Assembly: GCA_003241965.1 (NCBI GenBank)
Contig: QBMB01000012.1
Location: 1-54,168, forward strand
DNA length: 54,168 nt
DNA from: Burkholderiales bacterium
GTDB taxonomy: Bacteria; Pseudomonadota; Gammaproteobacteria; Burkholderiales; Burkholderiaceae_C
Reading direction: 5' to 3'
The translations under genes were made by a program, and so were the position numbers. Below are positions 47,479 to 54,168 of this stretch, one piece after another (position 1 is the first letter of the stretch; each line of letters begins with the position of its first letter). Below the pieces are notes generated by a model, which worked only from the letters and a program-made list of their open reading frames with translations, was not told the origin of the DNA and ran no database searches.

Positions 47479-48798
47479 GTGGCAACTGGATCCACGACCC
47501 TAGCCAAGACCGGCAAGTTCGGCGACCTGCGTCGCCGGCTGGTCTTCTTGCTGCTCGCCCTGGTGGTGTACCGCATCGGTGCGCACATTCCAGTGCCAGG
47601 CATCGACCCGGCACAGCTTGAACAGTTGTTCAAAGGGCAAGCGGGCGGCATTTTGAGCCTCTTCAACATGTTCTCGGGCGGAGCGCTGTCGCGGTTCACC
47701 GTGTTTGCGCTGGGGATCATGCCGTACATCTCGGCATCGATCATCATGCAGCTCATGACTTACGTGGTCCCCACGTTTGAGCAGTTGAAGAAAGAGGGCG
47801 AGGCCGGTCGTCGCAAGATCACGCAGTACACCCGCTACGGCACGCTGGGTCTGGCGATTTTCCAGTCGATGGGCATCGCCCTCGCGCTGGAAGGCTCTGC
47901 TGGCTTGGTGATCGATCCTGGCATGGGCTTTCGCCTGACGGCGGTGGTCAGCTTGGTGGCTGGCACCATGTTTCTGATGTGGCTCGGTGAGCAGATCACC
48001 GAGCGCGGTCTGGGCAATGGCATCTCCATCCTGATCTTCGCCGGTATCGCCGCTGGTTTGCCCAGTGCCGTGGGTGGTTTGCTGGAGTTGGTTCGCACTG
48101 GCGCCATGAACATCCTGATCGCCATCTTCATCATCGCGTTGGTGGTCCTGGTGACCTACTTCGTGGTGTTCGTGGAGCGTGGTCAGCGCAAGATTCTGGT
48201 GAACTATGCCCGTCGGCAAGTCGGCAACAAGGTTTACGGCGGTCAGTCGTCGCACCTGCCGCTCAAGCTGAACATGGCGGGTGTGATTCCTCCGATTTTT
48301 GCATCGTCCATCATCCTGCTGCCCACCACGGTGGTGAGCTGGGTGAGCACCGGTGACTCCACACGTTGGCTGCGTGACATGGCTTCGGCTTTGTCTCCAG
48401 GTCAGCCGATTTATGTGGCCTTGTACGCTGCCGCGATCATCTTCTTCTGCTTCTTCTACACCGCGCTGGTATTCAACAGCCGGGAGACAGCCGACAACCT
48501 GAAGAAGAGCGGTGCGTTCATTCCCGGTATTCGCCCTGGCGATCAGACTGCGCGCTACATCGACAAGATTTTGCTGAGGCTGACACTGGCCGGCGCTGTG
48601 TACATCACCGCCGTGTGTCTGCTGCCCGAGTTCCTGATCCTGAAGTACAACGTGCCGTTCTATTTTGGTGGCACCTCCCTGTTGATCATCGTGGTGGTCA
48701 CCATGGACTTCATGGCACAGGTTCAGAATTACATGATGTCGCAGCAGTACGAATCGCTGCTCAAAAAGGCCAACTTCAAGACCTCACCCGGAAGTTGA
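47479..48798 (+). CDS. secY: Protein translocase subunit SecY
   Basis: This 439-residue channel of the Sec translocon has ten membrane helices. Marks are [35 protein letters not shown], the plug-helix area [20 protein letters not shown], and [14 protein letters not shown]. The start is a GTG at 47479, which gives [16 protein letters not shown] after the first Met; no ATG lies nearby. It sits between rplO and infA as usual. Confidence 0.98.
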   Translation: MATGSTTLAKTGKFGDLRRRLVFLLLALVVYRIGAHIPVPGIDPAQLEQLFKGQAGGILSLFNMFSGGALSRFTVFALGIMPYISASIIMQLMTYVVPTFEQLKKEGEAGRRKITQYTRYGTLGLAIFQSMGIALALEGSAGLVIDPGMGFRLTAVVSLVAGTMFLMWLGEQITERGLGNGISILIFAGIAAGLPSAVGGLLELVRTGAMNILIAIFIIALVVLVTYFVVFVERGQRKILVNYARRQVGNKVYGGQSSHLPLKLNMAGVIPPIFASSIILLPTTVVSWVSTGDSTRWLRDMASALSPGQPIYVALYAAAIIFFCFFYTALVFNSRETADNLKKSGAFIPGIRPGDQTARYIDKILLRLTLAGAVYITAVCLLPEFLILKYNVPFYFGGTSLLIIVVVTMDFMAQVQNYMMSQQYESLLKKANFKTSPGS

Positions 48799-48806
48799 GT
48801 TTTTGT

Positions 48807-49025
48807 ATGTCCAAGGACGACGTGATCGAGATGCAAGGTGAGGTTGTTGAAAACCTTCCCAATGCGACCTTCAGGGTCAAACTCGAAAACGGTCATGTGG
48901 TGCTGGGACATATCAGCGGCAAGATGCGGATGCACTACATCCGGATCTTGCCAGGCGACAAGGTCAAGGTAGAGCTCACGCCCTACGACCTCACCCGGGC
49001 GCGAATTGTTTTTCGCTCGAAGTGA
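48807..49025 (+). CDS. infA: Translation initiation factor IF-1
   Basis: The 72 residues are a complete S1/OB-fold IF-1 ([40 protein letters not shown]). It binds the 30S A site during initiation. It begins 8 bases after secY. Placement inside the spc-alpha cluster between secY and rpmJ is known in several betaproteobacteria. Confidence 0.98.
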   Translation: MSKDDVIEMQGEVVENLPNATFRVKLENGHVVLGHISGKMRMHYIRILPGDKVKVELTPYDLTRARIVFRSK

Positions 49026-49067
49026 GTGGTTGGTTGTTGAATATTTTTGAATATCTAGGAGAAGACT

Positions 49068-49181
49068 ATGAGAGTTTCGGCTTCGGTCAAGAAAATGTGC
49101 CGCAACTGCAAGATCATCAAGCGGCACGGTGTTGTGCGAGTCATTTGCACCGATCCGCGTCATAAACAGCGTCAAGGCTGA
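49068..49181 (+). CDS. rpmJ: 50S ribosomal protein L36
   Basis: A 37-residue gene with the sequence start [20 protein letters not shown] and the end [14 protein letters not shown]. The zinc ligands Cys11, Cys14, Cys27 and His32 are all present, so this is the zinc-binding form. AGGAGAAGACT before the ATG is the ribosome-binding site. It lies between infA and rpsM as usual. Confidence 0.98.
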   Translation: MRVSASVKKMCRNCKIIKRHGVVRVICTDPRHKQRQG

Positions 49182-49201
49182 TTGAAGTTTAGAGGACCAC
49201 C

Positions 49202-49567
49202 ATGGCTCGTATTGCAGGCATCAACATTCCGCCGCACAAGCACGCCGAAATCGGCTTGACGGCAATTTTCGGCATCGGTCGCACCCGCGCTCGCAAGATC
49301 TGCGAGGCATGCGGGATCGACTACACCAAGAAGATCAAGGACCTGAGTGACGCGGAGCTTGAAAAAGTTCGCGACCAGGTCGGCACGTTCACGATCGAGG
49401 GCGATCTCCGCCGCGAGACCACCATGAACATCAAGCGATTGATGGACATCGGTTGCTATCGCGGTTTCCGCCACCGCCGTGGCCTGCCGCTGCGCGGTCA
49501 GCGCACCAAGACCAATGCGCGCACCCGCAAAGGTCCTCGCAAAGCGGCCCAGTCGCTGAAGAAGTAA
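49202..49567 (+). CDS. rpsM: 30S ribosomal protein S13
   Basis: The 121 residues match S13: [38 protein letters not shown], and the basic tail [17 protein letters not shown], which reaches toward the P-site tRNA. It begins the alpha-operon part. Confidence 0.99.
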   Translation: MARIAGINIPPHKHAEIGLTAIFGIGRTRARKICEACGIDYTKKIKDLSDAELEKVRDQVGTFTIEGDLRRETTMNIKRLMDIGCYRGFRHRRGLPLRGQRTKTNARTRKGPRKAAQSLKK

Positions 49568-49585
49568 TCGGTTCGAAGGATCCCC

Positions 49586-49990
49586 ATGGCCAAGTCACCC
49601 TCCACCAGCGCATCCGCACGCGTTCGCAAGAAAGTCCGCAAGAACATTGCTGACGGCATCGCCCACGTGCACGCTTCGTTCAACAACACCATCATCACGA
49701 TCACCGATCGCCAGGGCAACGCGTTGTCCTGGGCATCGTCCGGTGGCCAAGGTTTCAAGGGCTCGCGCAAGTCCACCCCGTTCGCAGCCCAGGTGGCTTC
49801 GGAAGTGGCCGGCCGCGCTGCCATTGAGCAGGGCATCAAGAACCTGGATGTCGAGATCAAGGGTCCTGGTCCTGGTCGCGAATCTTCGGTGCGTGCCTTG
49901 GGTGCCCTGGGCATCCGCATCAACTCCATCGCTGACGTGACGCCCGTGCCCCACAACGGCTGCCGTCCGCAGAAGCGCCGCCGCATTTGA
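49586..49990 (+). CDS. rpsK: 30S ribosomal protein S11
   Basis: The 134 residues match S11: [40 protein letters not shown], and the conserved end [17 protein letters not shown]11 lies in the 30S platform. A promoter -35 overlaps its stop codon, so the genes that follow have an additional start of transcription. Confidence 0.99.
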   Translation: MAKSPSTSASARVRKKVRKNIADGIAHVHASFNNTIITITDRQGNALSWASSGGQGFKGSRKSTPFAAQVASEVAGRAAIEQGIKNLDVEIKGPGPGRESSVRALGALGIRINSIADVTPVPHNGCRPQKRRRI

Positions 49991-50015
49991 GGCGGTACCG
50001 CTCACGCGGTACAAT
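49987..50015 (+). promoter_or_regulatory. Internal promoter upstream of rpsD
   Basis: TTGAGG (49987-49992, overlapping the rpsK stop) and TACAAT (50010-50015) are 17 bases apart. The spacer and -10 form a small palindrome, GTACCGC-TCAC-GCGGTAC (49995-50012). Transcription would start near 50022, about 13 bases before a strong terminator stem. Confidence 0.6.
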
Positions 50016-50034
50016 GGAAAGCTTTTTTTCGAGC

Positions 50035-50065
50035 GCCACCGCAGTCGCCTGCGGTGGCATTTTTT
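50035..50065 (+). terminator. Intrinsic terminator or attenuator in the rpsD leader
   Basis: A perfect 10-bp stem, GCCACCGCAG with CTGCGGTGGC, closes a TCGC loop and is followed by ATTTTTT. It lies between rpsK and rpsD. It would end much of the upstream spc-alpha transcript, or attenuate transcripts begun at the promoter near 50000. Confidence 0.88.
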
Positions 50066-50077
50066 GCTAAGCCCACC

Positions 50078-50099
50078 GCCACTTCATTCGAGAAGTGGC
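50078..50099 (+). other. Second hairpin in the rpsD leader
   Basis: GCCACTTC and GAAGTGGC form an 8-bp stem around the loop ATTCGA, 55 bases before the rpsD GTG. With the terminator upstream it makes the rpsD leader strongly structured; S4 binding to this leader is a possibility but was not shown by any recognised motif. Confidence 0.6.
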
Positions 50100-50153
50100 T
50101 CCCGCAATGACATCGTTTGATGTGGGTTGCGGCAGAAACACAAGGACATCAAC

Positions 50154-50777
50154 GTGGCACGTTACCTCGGCCCCAAGGCCAAACTTTCCCGCCGTGAAGG
50201 CTCCGACCTGTTGCTCAAGAGCGCCCGCCGCTCCATCAGCGACAAGGCCAAATTTGACTCCAAGCCAGGCCAGCATGGCCGCACTTCGGGTCAGCGCACC
50301 TCCGACTTTGGCGTGCAATTGCGCGAGAAGCAGAAGGTCAAGCGCACGTACGGCGTGTTGGAGCGTCAGTTCCGCCGCTACTTCGCCGAAGCCGACCGCC
50401 GCCGTGGCAACACCGGCGCCAATTTGCTGTTCCTGCTGGAAGCTCGCCTGGACAACGTCGTGTTCCGCATGGGCTTTGCATCAACCCGCGCCGAAGCGCG
50501 CCAGATCGTGTCGCACAAGGCGATCCTGGTGAACGGCAAGTCGGTGAACATTCCTTCGTATTCCGTGAAGGCCGGCGATGTGATCGCCGTTCGCGAGAAA
50601 TCGAAGAAGCAGGGTCGCGTGCTCGAAGCCATGGAGTTGGCCAAGCAGATCGGTTTCCCCGCTTGGGTTGATGTATCGGTCGAGAAGGTTGAAGGCGTGT
50701 TCAAGAAGTCGCCTGACCGCGACGAGTTCGCCTCCGACGTCAACGAATCGCTGATCGTCGAACTGTATTCCCGTTAA
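50154..50777 (+). CDS. rpsD: 30S ribosomal protein S4
   Basis: The 207-residue length is standard. It starts at a GTG ([20 protein letters not shown] after the first residue) with AAGGA 7 bases upstream; the start is set by family alignment from memory. The S4 domain is [20 protein letters not shown] with [12 protein letters not shown]4 nucleates 30S assembly and represses the alpha operon in E. coli. The structured leader before it suggests separate control of rpsD-rpoA-rplQ. Confidence 0.98.
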   Translation: MARYLGPKAKLSRREGSDLLLKSARRSISDKAKFDSKPGQHGRTSGQRTSDFGVQLREKQKVKRTYGVLERQFRRYFAEADRRRGNTGANLLFLLEARLDNVVFRMGFASTRAEARQIVSHKAILVNGKSVNIPSYSVKAGDVIAVREKSKKQGRVLEAMELAKQIGFPAWVDVSVEKVEGVFKKSPDRDEFASDVNESLIVELYSR

Positions 50778-50784
50778 TTTCGTT

Positions 50785-50815
50785 CCCGGCGTGCACCCTC
50801 ATGGGTGCGGCCGGG
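50785..50815 (+). other. Hairpin between rpsD and rpoA
   Basis: CCCGG/CCGGG outer arms and GCACCC/GGGTGC inner arms around a TCAT loop make a stable stem. No T tract follows. It may mark an mRNA processing or stability site before rpoA. Confidence 0.65.
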
Positions 50816-50871
50816 CCATGCTCCATCTGCCTTATCGGTGTAACGAGCCGAGGGTACTGAAGGAAGTTTGA

Positions 50872-51855
50872 ATGCTGAACAATCTGCTGAAGCCCAAAAC
50901 CATCAACGTCGAGCAAGTCTCGGCCAATAAAGCCAAGGTCACGCTGGAGCCTTTCGAGCGTGGCTATGGTCACACGCTGGGCAACGCCCTTCGCCGCGTT
51001 TTGTTGTCTTCCATGACCGGCCATGCGCCGACCGAAGTCACCATTGCCGGCGTAGTGCACGAATACTCCTCCATCGACGGTGTTCAAGAGGACGTGGTCA
51101 ACATGCTCTTGAACCTCAAGGGTGTGGTGTTCAAGCTCCACAACCGCGACGAAGTGACGCTGAGCCTGCGCAAGGACGGCGAGGGCTTGGTAACGGCTGC
51201 CGACATCCAGACCCCGCACGATGTTGAAATCGTGAACCCTGGTCATGTCATCGCCACGCTGTCTGCCGGTGCCAAGCTGGACATGCAGATCAAGGTCGAA
51301 AAAGGTCGCGGCTACGTTCCCGGCAGCCTGCGCCGCAACGATGACCAGGCCCGCTCCATCGGCCGCATCGTTCTCGACGCGTCGTTCTCGCCTGTCAAGC
51401 GCGTGAGCTACACCGTTGAGAGCGCTCGCGTCGAGCAGCGCACCGACCTGGACAAGCTGGTGCTCGAGATCGAGACCAATGGCTCCATCGGCCCTGAAGA
51501 AGCGGTTCGTGCTTCGGCCAAGATCCTGGTCGAGCAATTGGCTGTGTTCGCACAGCTCGAAGGCGCCGAACTCAACTTCGAAGCCCCTGCACAGCGCAGC
51601 TCGCAGCAGTTCGACCCGATCCTGTTGCGTCCTGTGGACGAGCTGGAACTCACCGTGCGTTCGGCCAACTGCCTCAAGGCCGAAAACATCTATTACATCG
51701 GTGATCTGATCCAGCGCACCGAGAACGAGTTGCTCAAGACCCCCAACCTGGGTCGCAAGTCGCTCAACGAGATCAAGGAAGTGCTTGCTTCGCGCGGCCT
51801 GACCTTGGGCATGAAGCTTGAAAACTGGCCGCCAGCCGGCCTGGACAAGCACTGA
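50872..51855 (+). CDS. rpoA: RNA polymerase alpha subunit
   Basis: The 327-residue subunit has the N-terminal assembly domain ([20 protein letters not shown]) and the C-terminal domain that binds UP elements and activators ([40 protein letters not shown]). Length is close to the E. coli subunit. AAGGAAG lies before the ATG at 50872. It follows rpsD after 94 bases that hold a hairpin. Confidence 0.99.
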   Translation: MLNNLLKPKTINVEQVSANKAKVTLEPFERGYGHTLGNALRRVLLSSMTGHAPTEVTIAGVVHEYSSIDGVQEDVVNMLLNLKGVVFKLHNRDEVTLSLRKDGEGLVTAADIQTPHDVEIVNPGHVIATLSAGAKLDMQIKVEKGRGYVPGSLRRNDDQARSIGRIVLDASFSPVKRVSYTVESARVEQRTDLDKLVLEIETNGSIGPEEAVRASAKILVEQLAVFAQLEGAELNFEAPAQRSSQQFDPILLRPVDELELTVRSANCLKAENIYYIGDLIQRTENELLKTPNLGRKSLNEIKEVLASRGLTLGMKLENWPPAGLDKH

Positions 51856-51865
51856 AATTCCGCGA

Positions 51866-51882
51866 GCCAGCATGAGGCTGGC
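51866..51882 (+). other. Hairpin between rpoA and rplQ
   Basis: GCCAGC and GGCTGGC-type arms (GCCAGC/GCTGGC) close a five-base loop, 10 bases after the rpoA stop. No T run follows, so it is more likely an mRNA stability element than a terminator. Confidence 0.5.
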
Positions 51883-51941
51883 GACGGACGAACTCGCAGT
51901 ACCTGACACGGCTGCGGGCAAAACAACTGAAAGGATGAAAA

Positions 51942-52337
51942 ATGCGTCACGGACACGGACTTAGAAAACTCAACCGCACCAGCGAGCACCGCCTTGCGAT
52001 GCTTCGCAACATGATGAACTCCTTGCTCACGCACGAAGTCATCAAAACCACGCTGCCCAAGGCCAAAGAACTGCGCCGCGTGGTCGAACCCATGATCACG
52101 CTGGCCAAGATCGCCACTGTGGCCAACCGCCGTCTGGCGTTTGACCGCCTTCGCGATCGCGATGTCGTCGTGAAGCTGTTCAACGAACTGGGCCCGCGCT
52201 TCGCAGCACGTCCCGGTGGCTACACACGCATCCTGAAAATGGGTTACCGCGTGGGTGACAACGCGCCCATGGCACTCGTCGAGTTGGTGGATCGTGCAGA
52301 AGATGCTGCTCCGGCCGCCGAAGCCGACAAAGCGTGA
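51942..52337 (+). CDS. rplQ: 50S ribosomal protein L17
   Basis: The 131 residues match L17 ([40 protein letters not shown]). L17 lies near the exit of the peptide tunnel. AAGGATGAAAA precedes the ATG. It is the last protein gene of the cluster; the -10 of the following tRNA gene overlaps its stop codon. Confidence 0.99.
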   Translation: MRHGHGLRKLNRTSEHRLAMLRNMMNSLLTHEVIKTTLPKAKELRRVVEPMITLAKIATVANRRLAFDRLRDRDVVVKLFNELGPRFAARPGGYTRILKMGYRVGDNAPMALVELVDRAEDAAPAAEADKA

Positions 52338-52343
52338 TAGAAT
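52338..52343 (+). promoter_or_regulatory. -10 element of the initiator tRNA gene
   Basis: TAGAAT overlaps the end of the rplQ stop region and lies 12 bases before the mature tRNA end. No good -35 is seen 17 bases upstream inside rplQ, so the tRNA may also be made by read-through from the alpha operon. Confidence 0.45.
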
Positions 52344-52354
52344 CAAAGGCTTGA

Positions 52355-52431
<77 letters not shown>

Positions 52432-52460
52432 ACCAAATCAAGCACCTGCTTGGCACTGAA

Positions 52461-52484
52461 GCCCTCGGAAACGAGGGCTTTTTT
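52461..52484 (+). terminator. Intrinsic terminator after tRNA-fMet
   Basis: The stem GCCCTCG/CGAGGGC closes a GAAA tetraloop and is followed by six T. It ends the tRNA transcript and any read-through from the ribosomal cluster. A further inverted repeat GTGACGA/TCGTCAC (52489-52510) follows directly. Confidence 0.92.
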
Positions 52485-52711
52485 GTTTGTGACGAAGTTT
52501 GTGTCGTCACAACAATCAGCGAAATCAGCCAGTGGAGCAATGCCCGTTGGGCAACGTGTCGACTGACGATCCCAATCTGGCTTGTTATTGTTTCTTGGGC
52601 GATGCCTCGTTGTGTAGCGAGGCTGTGTGATGGAACGAGGGAGTCCGCGCGAGTCAGGCGCAGATTGCAGGCTTTTCTGTTTGCGCGAATTGAACCGTCC
52701 CAGGTCGGCTC

Positions 52712-52734
52712 CTCCTCAACGGGGGAGTTTTTTT
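52712..52734 (+). terminator. Plus-strand terminator-like element at the 3' end of the LysR gene
   Basis: CTCCTC and GGGGAG form a 6-bp stem (one G-T pair) around AACG, followed by seven T on the plus strand. It overlaps the last codons of the minus-strand LysR gene, where the complement of the T run encodes two lysines. No plus-strand gene is seen between 52485 and 52712, so it either guards the LysR gene from read-through or ends an unannotated RNA. Confidence 0.5.
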
Positions 52735-53663
52735 GCATGCAGCATCGAGCCGTCGATGTTCAGGTGCGGATTGCTGCCGAGCAGCTCTGCGACCCACTCC
52801 ACAAACGCCCGCACCTTCGCGCTCAGATGCCGGTTGGGTGGGTAGACCACGTACAGCGGAATCGTCGGGCCTGTCCAATCACTCAACACCTGCACCAGCT
52901 CGCCGCGCTGGATCAAGGGCCGAGCCGTGAAAGAGGGTACCTGTGCGACACCCAAGCCCTCCAGCGCCGCGGTGGTCACTGCATTGATTTCGTTCAAAGC
53001 GATTTTGTAGCGGCCTGAAATCTCCAGTATCTGCCCGTCCTTGTGGAACTCGGCCGGGTAGGGGCGTCCGGTGCGGGTGGAGAATTGATTCACCGTGGTG
53101 TGTTCGTTCTCCAACTGCTCCGGATGCGCGGGTTCCCCGTGTACCTCCAAGTACGCCGGCGAGGCGACTGCGATCATCGCGACGTTGGCCACGCGCCGCG
53201 CCACCAGTGACTGGTCCCACAGCTCACCGGCCCGGATCACGCAATCCACGTTGTCGGCCATCAGATCCACGGAGCGATCGGTCACGCCCAAATCAAGCTG
53301 GATGTCGGGGTAGCGGCGGTAGAAGTCGGCCAACGCCGGGATGATGATCTCGCGCGCCACCGAGGTGCCCACGTCCACGCGCAAGCGCCCGCTGGGCTTG
53401 GCCTGCGCATTGGTCATGCTGGCCTCGATATCGTCCAGGTCATTGAGCACGCGCGCCGTGCGCTCGTAGTAGGCCGCGCCATCGGGCGTGACGGTCACGC
53501 GCCGCGTGGTTCGGTTGAGCAGCTTGACCTTCAGGCGCGCCTCCAGGTGCTGCACCAGCTTGGTCACCGTGCCCTTGGGCAGGTCCAGCGACTCTGCAGC
53601 CTTGGTGAAAGTGCCGGCTTCCACCACCCGCGCAAACACGCGTATTGATTGAATCTGATCCAT
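52716..53663 (-). CDS. LysR-family transcriptional regulator
   Basis: This 315-residue regulator has a winged helix (DQIQSIRVFARVVEAGTFTK, then LDLPKGTVTKLVQHLEARL) and a substrate-binding domain (SGRLRVDVGTSVAREIIIPA; VDCVIRAGELWDQSLVARRV). It looks like the CrgA/DsdC-like subgroup common in Burkholderiales. The effector is unknown. The ATG at 53663 has GGAG about 9 bases upstream. It is divergent from the alpha/beta hydrolase gene across 111 bases, so that gene is the likely target. A TTCAT-GCA-ATGGAA near-palindrome at 53702-53715 could be a LysR site. Confidence 0.93.
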   Translation of the reverse strand: MDQIQSIRVFARVVEAGTFTKAAESLDLPKGTVTKLVQHLEARLKVKLLNRTTRRVTVTPDGAAYYERTARVLNDLDDIEASMTNAQAKPSGRLRVDVGTSVAREIIIPALADFYRRYPDIQLDLGVTDRSVDLMADNVDCVIRAGELWDQSLVARRVANVAMIAVASPAYLEVHGEPAHPEQLENEHTTVNQFSTRTGRPYPAEFHKDGQILEISGRYKIALNEINAVTTAALEGLGVAQVPSFTARPLIQRGELVQVLSDWTGPTIPLYVVYPPNRHLSAKVRAFVEWVAELLGSNPHLNIDGSMLHAKKLPR

Positions 53664-53761
53664 GCACTCACTCCTCAATGTGCTGCTTTATAGGCCGATT
53701 GTTCATGCAATGGAAACAGACAACTGGTTCAAGGAGGCTTTATCTGGAACAGTGCCTTGCC

Positions 53762-53767
53762 TATAGT
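53762..53767 (+). promoter_or_regulatory. -10 element of the divergent hydrolase gene
   Basis: TATAGT lies 7 bases before the hydrolase ATG, so the mRNA would be nearly leaderless. The -35 region is weak, as expected for a promoter that needs a LysR activator. This is inference from spacing. Confidence 0.4.
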
Positions 53768-53774
53768 CCAACCC

Positions 53775-54168
53775 ATGGTCTCAACTACCTCCACCTTCGA
53801 CCCCTCGGTTCCGCCACTGACCTTGTCGATACCCGGCACGCCACCGCTGGAGCTGCGCGTCGTGGGCAAGAAGCCGCGCGGCGGGTCCGTGCCGCTCGTG
53901 CTGCATTTTCACGGTGGCGCCTTTGTATCGGGAGACCTGGACAGCGGCGCCTGCCTGGCCGAGCTGCTGGCCAGCTCGGGCGCGGTGGTGGCCTCGCTGG
54001 CCTACCCACTGGCGCCCGCCCACCGTTTCCCGGACGCAGCCGAGGCCGGCTATGCGGCGCTGGAGTGGCTGCACAAGCAGCGCACCCGTCTGGCCGGAAC
54101 GGGCGCGCCGCTGTTCGTGGCAGGCGAAGAGGCGGGGGGCAACATCGCGGCCGCTGTGGCCCTCATGG
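53775..54168 (+). CDS. Alpha/beta hydrolase-fold protein, cut by window end
   Basis: The first 131 codons of a hormone-sensitive-lipase-like protein are present and the frame is open at the window edge. The oxyanion motif is HFHGGAFVSGD. The expected GDSAGG nucleophile elbow reads AGEEAGGNIAAAVAL, with Glu118-Glu119 where Asp-Ser is normal, so the usual serine nucleophile is missing. SLAYPLAPAHRFP between them is typical of the family (YRLAPEHPFP). It may be a non-catalytic relative or use another chemistry. It is divergent from the LysR gene. There is no Shine-Dalgarno; the ATG at 53775 is set by the fold start and the promoter position. Confidence 0.85.
   Translation, partial: MVSTTSTFDPSVPPLTLSIPGTPPLELRVVGKKPRGGSVPLVLHFHGGAFVSGDLDSGACLAELLASSGAVVASLAYPLAPAHRFPDAAEAGYAALEWLHKQRTRLAGTGAPLFVAGEEAGGNIAAAVALM

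Noticed and set aside
52602-53018. 138-codon plus-strand frame opposite the LysR gene
   Set aside because: Mostly antisense to the LysR C terminus, with no ribosome-binding site or recognisable motif.

Overview
The window is GC-rich, densely packed bacterial chromosome. It most likely comes from a Comamonadaceae betaproteobacterium, probably close to Hydrogenophaga. The genus is inferred from protein style and gene order, not from a search. Support comes from the combination of pyk/fba/purC/purE on one strand, recG-oxyR next to dps and ubiA, a proC/SWIB neighbourhood, and an spc-alpha ribosomal cluster that begins at rplN. I see no insertion sequence, prophage, integrase or CRISPR array, and no gene-free stretch longer than about 300 bases.

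Layout. 1-12.6 kb: housekeeping genes on the minus strand (purE, purC, fba, pyk) with accessory genes between them. These are a CnoX-type thioredoxin, an IclR-regulated acyl-CoA ligase plus solute receptor, a PAP2 phosphatase, a lipoprotein hydrolase, a DUF481 barrel, and small stress or envelope genes. 12.8-15.8 kb: a soluble hybrid histidine kinase (GAF-PAS-PAS-HisKA-HATPase-REC-HPt). 15.8-20.9 kb: two unrecognised paralogous proteins of 436 and about 1211 residues; the smaller is colinear with the N-terminal third of the larger. This is the best candidate for an undescribed system. 21-27 kb: an MFS transporter, lipoproteins, a YiiX-like hydrolase, yiaA, and the queuosine pair queA-tgt with a flavin reductase. 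27.1-31.7 kb: recG, oxyR, dps and ubiA on the plus strand.

31.7-43.2 kb: SWIB protein and proC, then a complete glycerol-use locus. glpK and glpR point left. Pointing right are six genes for a glycerol ABC importer (two ATPases, two permeases, a small membrane protein, a binding protein) and then glpD. No glpF-type facilitator is present, so import is inferred to be ATP-driven. The region between glpR and the importer carries phased CGAAnATA half-sites that fit a DeoR/GlpR operator.

43.2-52.4 kb: the spc and alpha ribosomal protein genes (rplN to rplQ, with secY, infA, rpmJ and rpoA), led by a near-consensus extended -10 promoter. An internal promoter-plus-terminator module precedes rpsD, and an initiator tRNA-Met follows rplQ. 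The last 1.5 kb holds a LysR regulator divergent from an alpha/beta hydrolase that is cut by the window edge and has Glu where the nucleophilic Ser is expected.

Regulatory points visible in the bases include three 15-bp IclR-type palindromes, a 37-bp dyad over the pyk promoter, and a short dispersed repeat that is intergenic near 1.6 kb and in frame inside recG near 28.45 kb.
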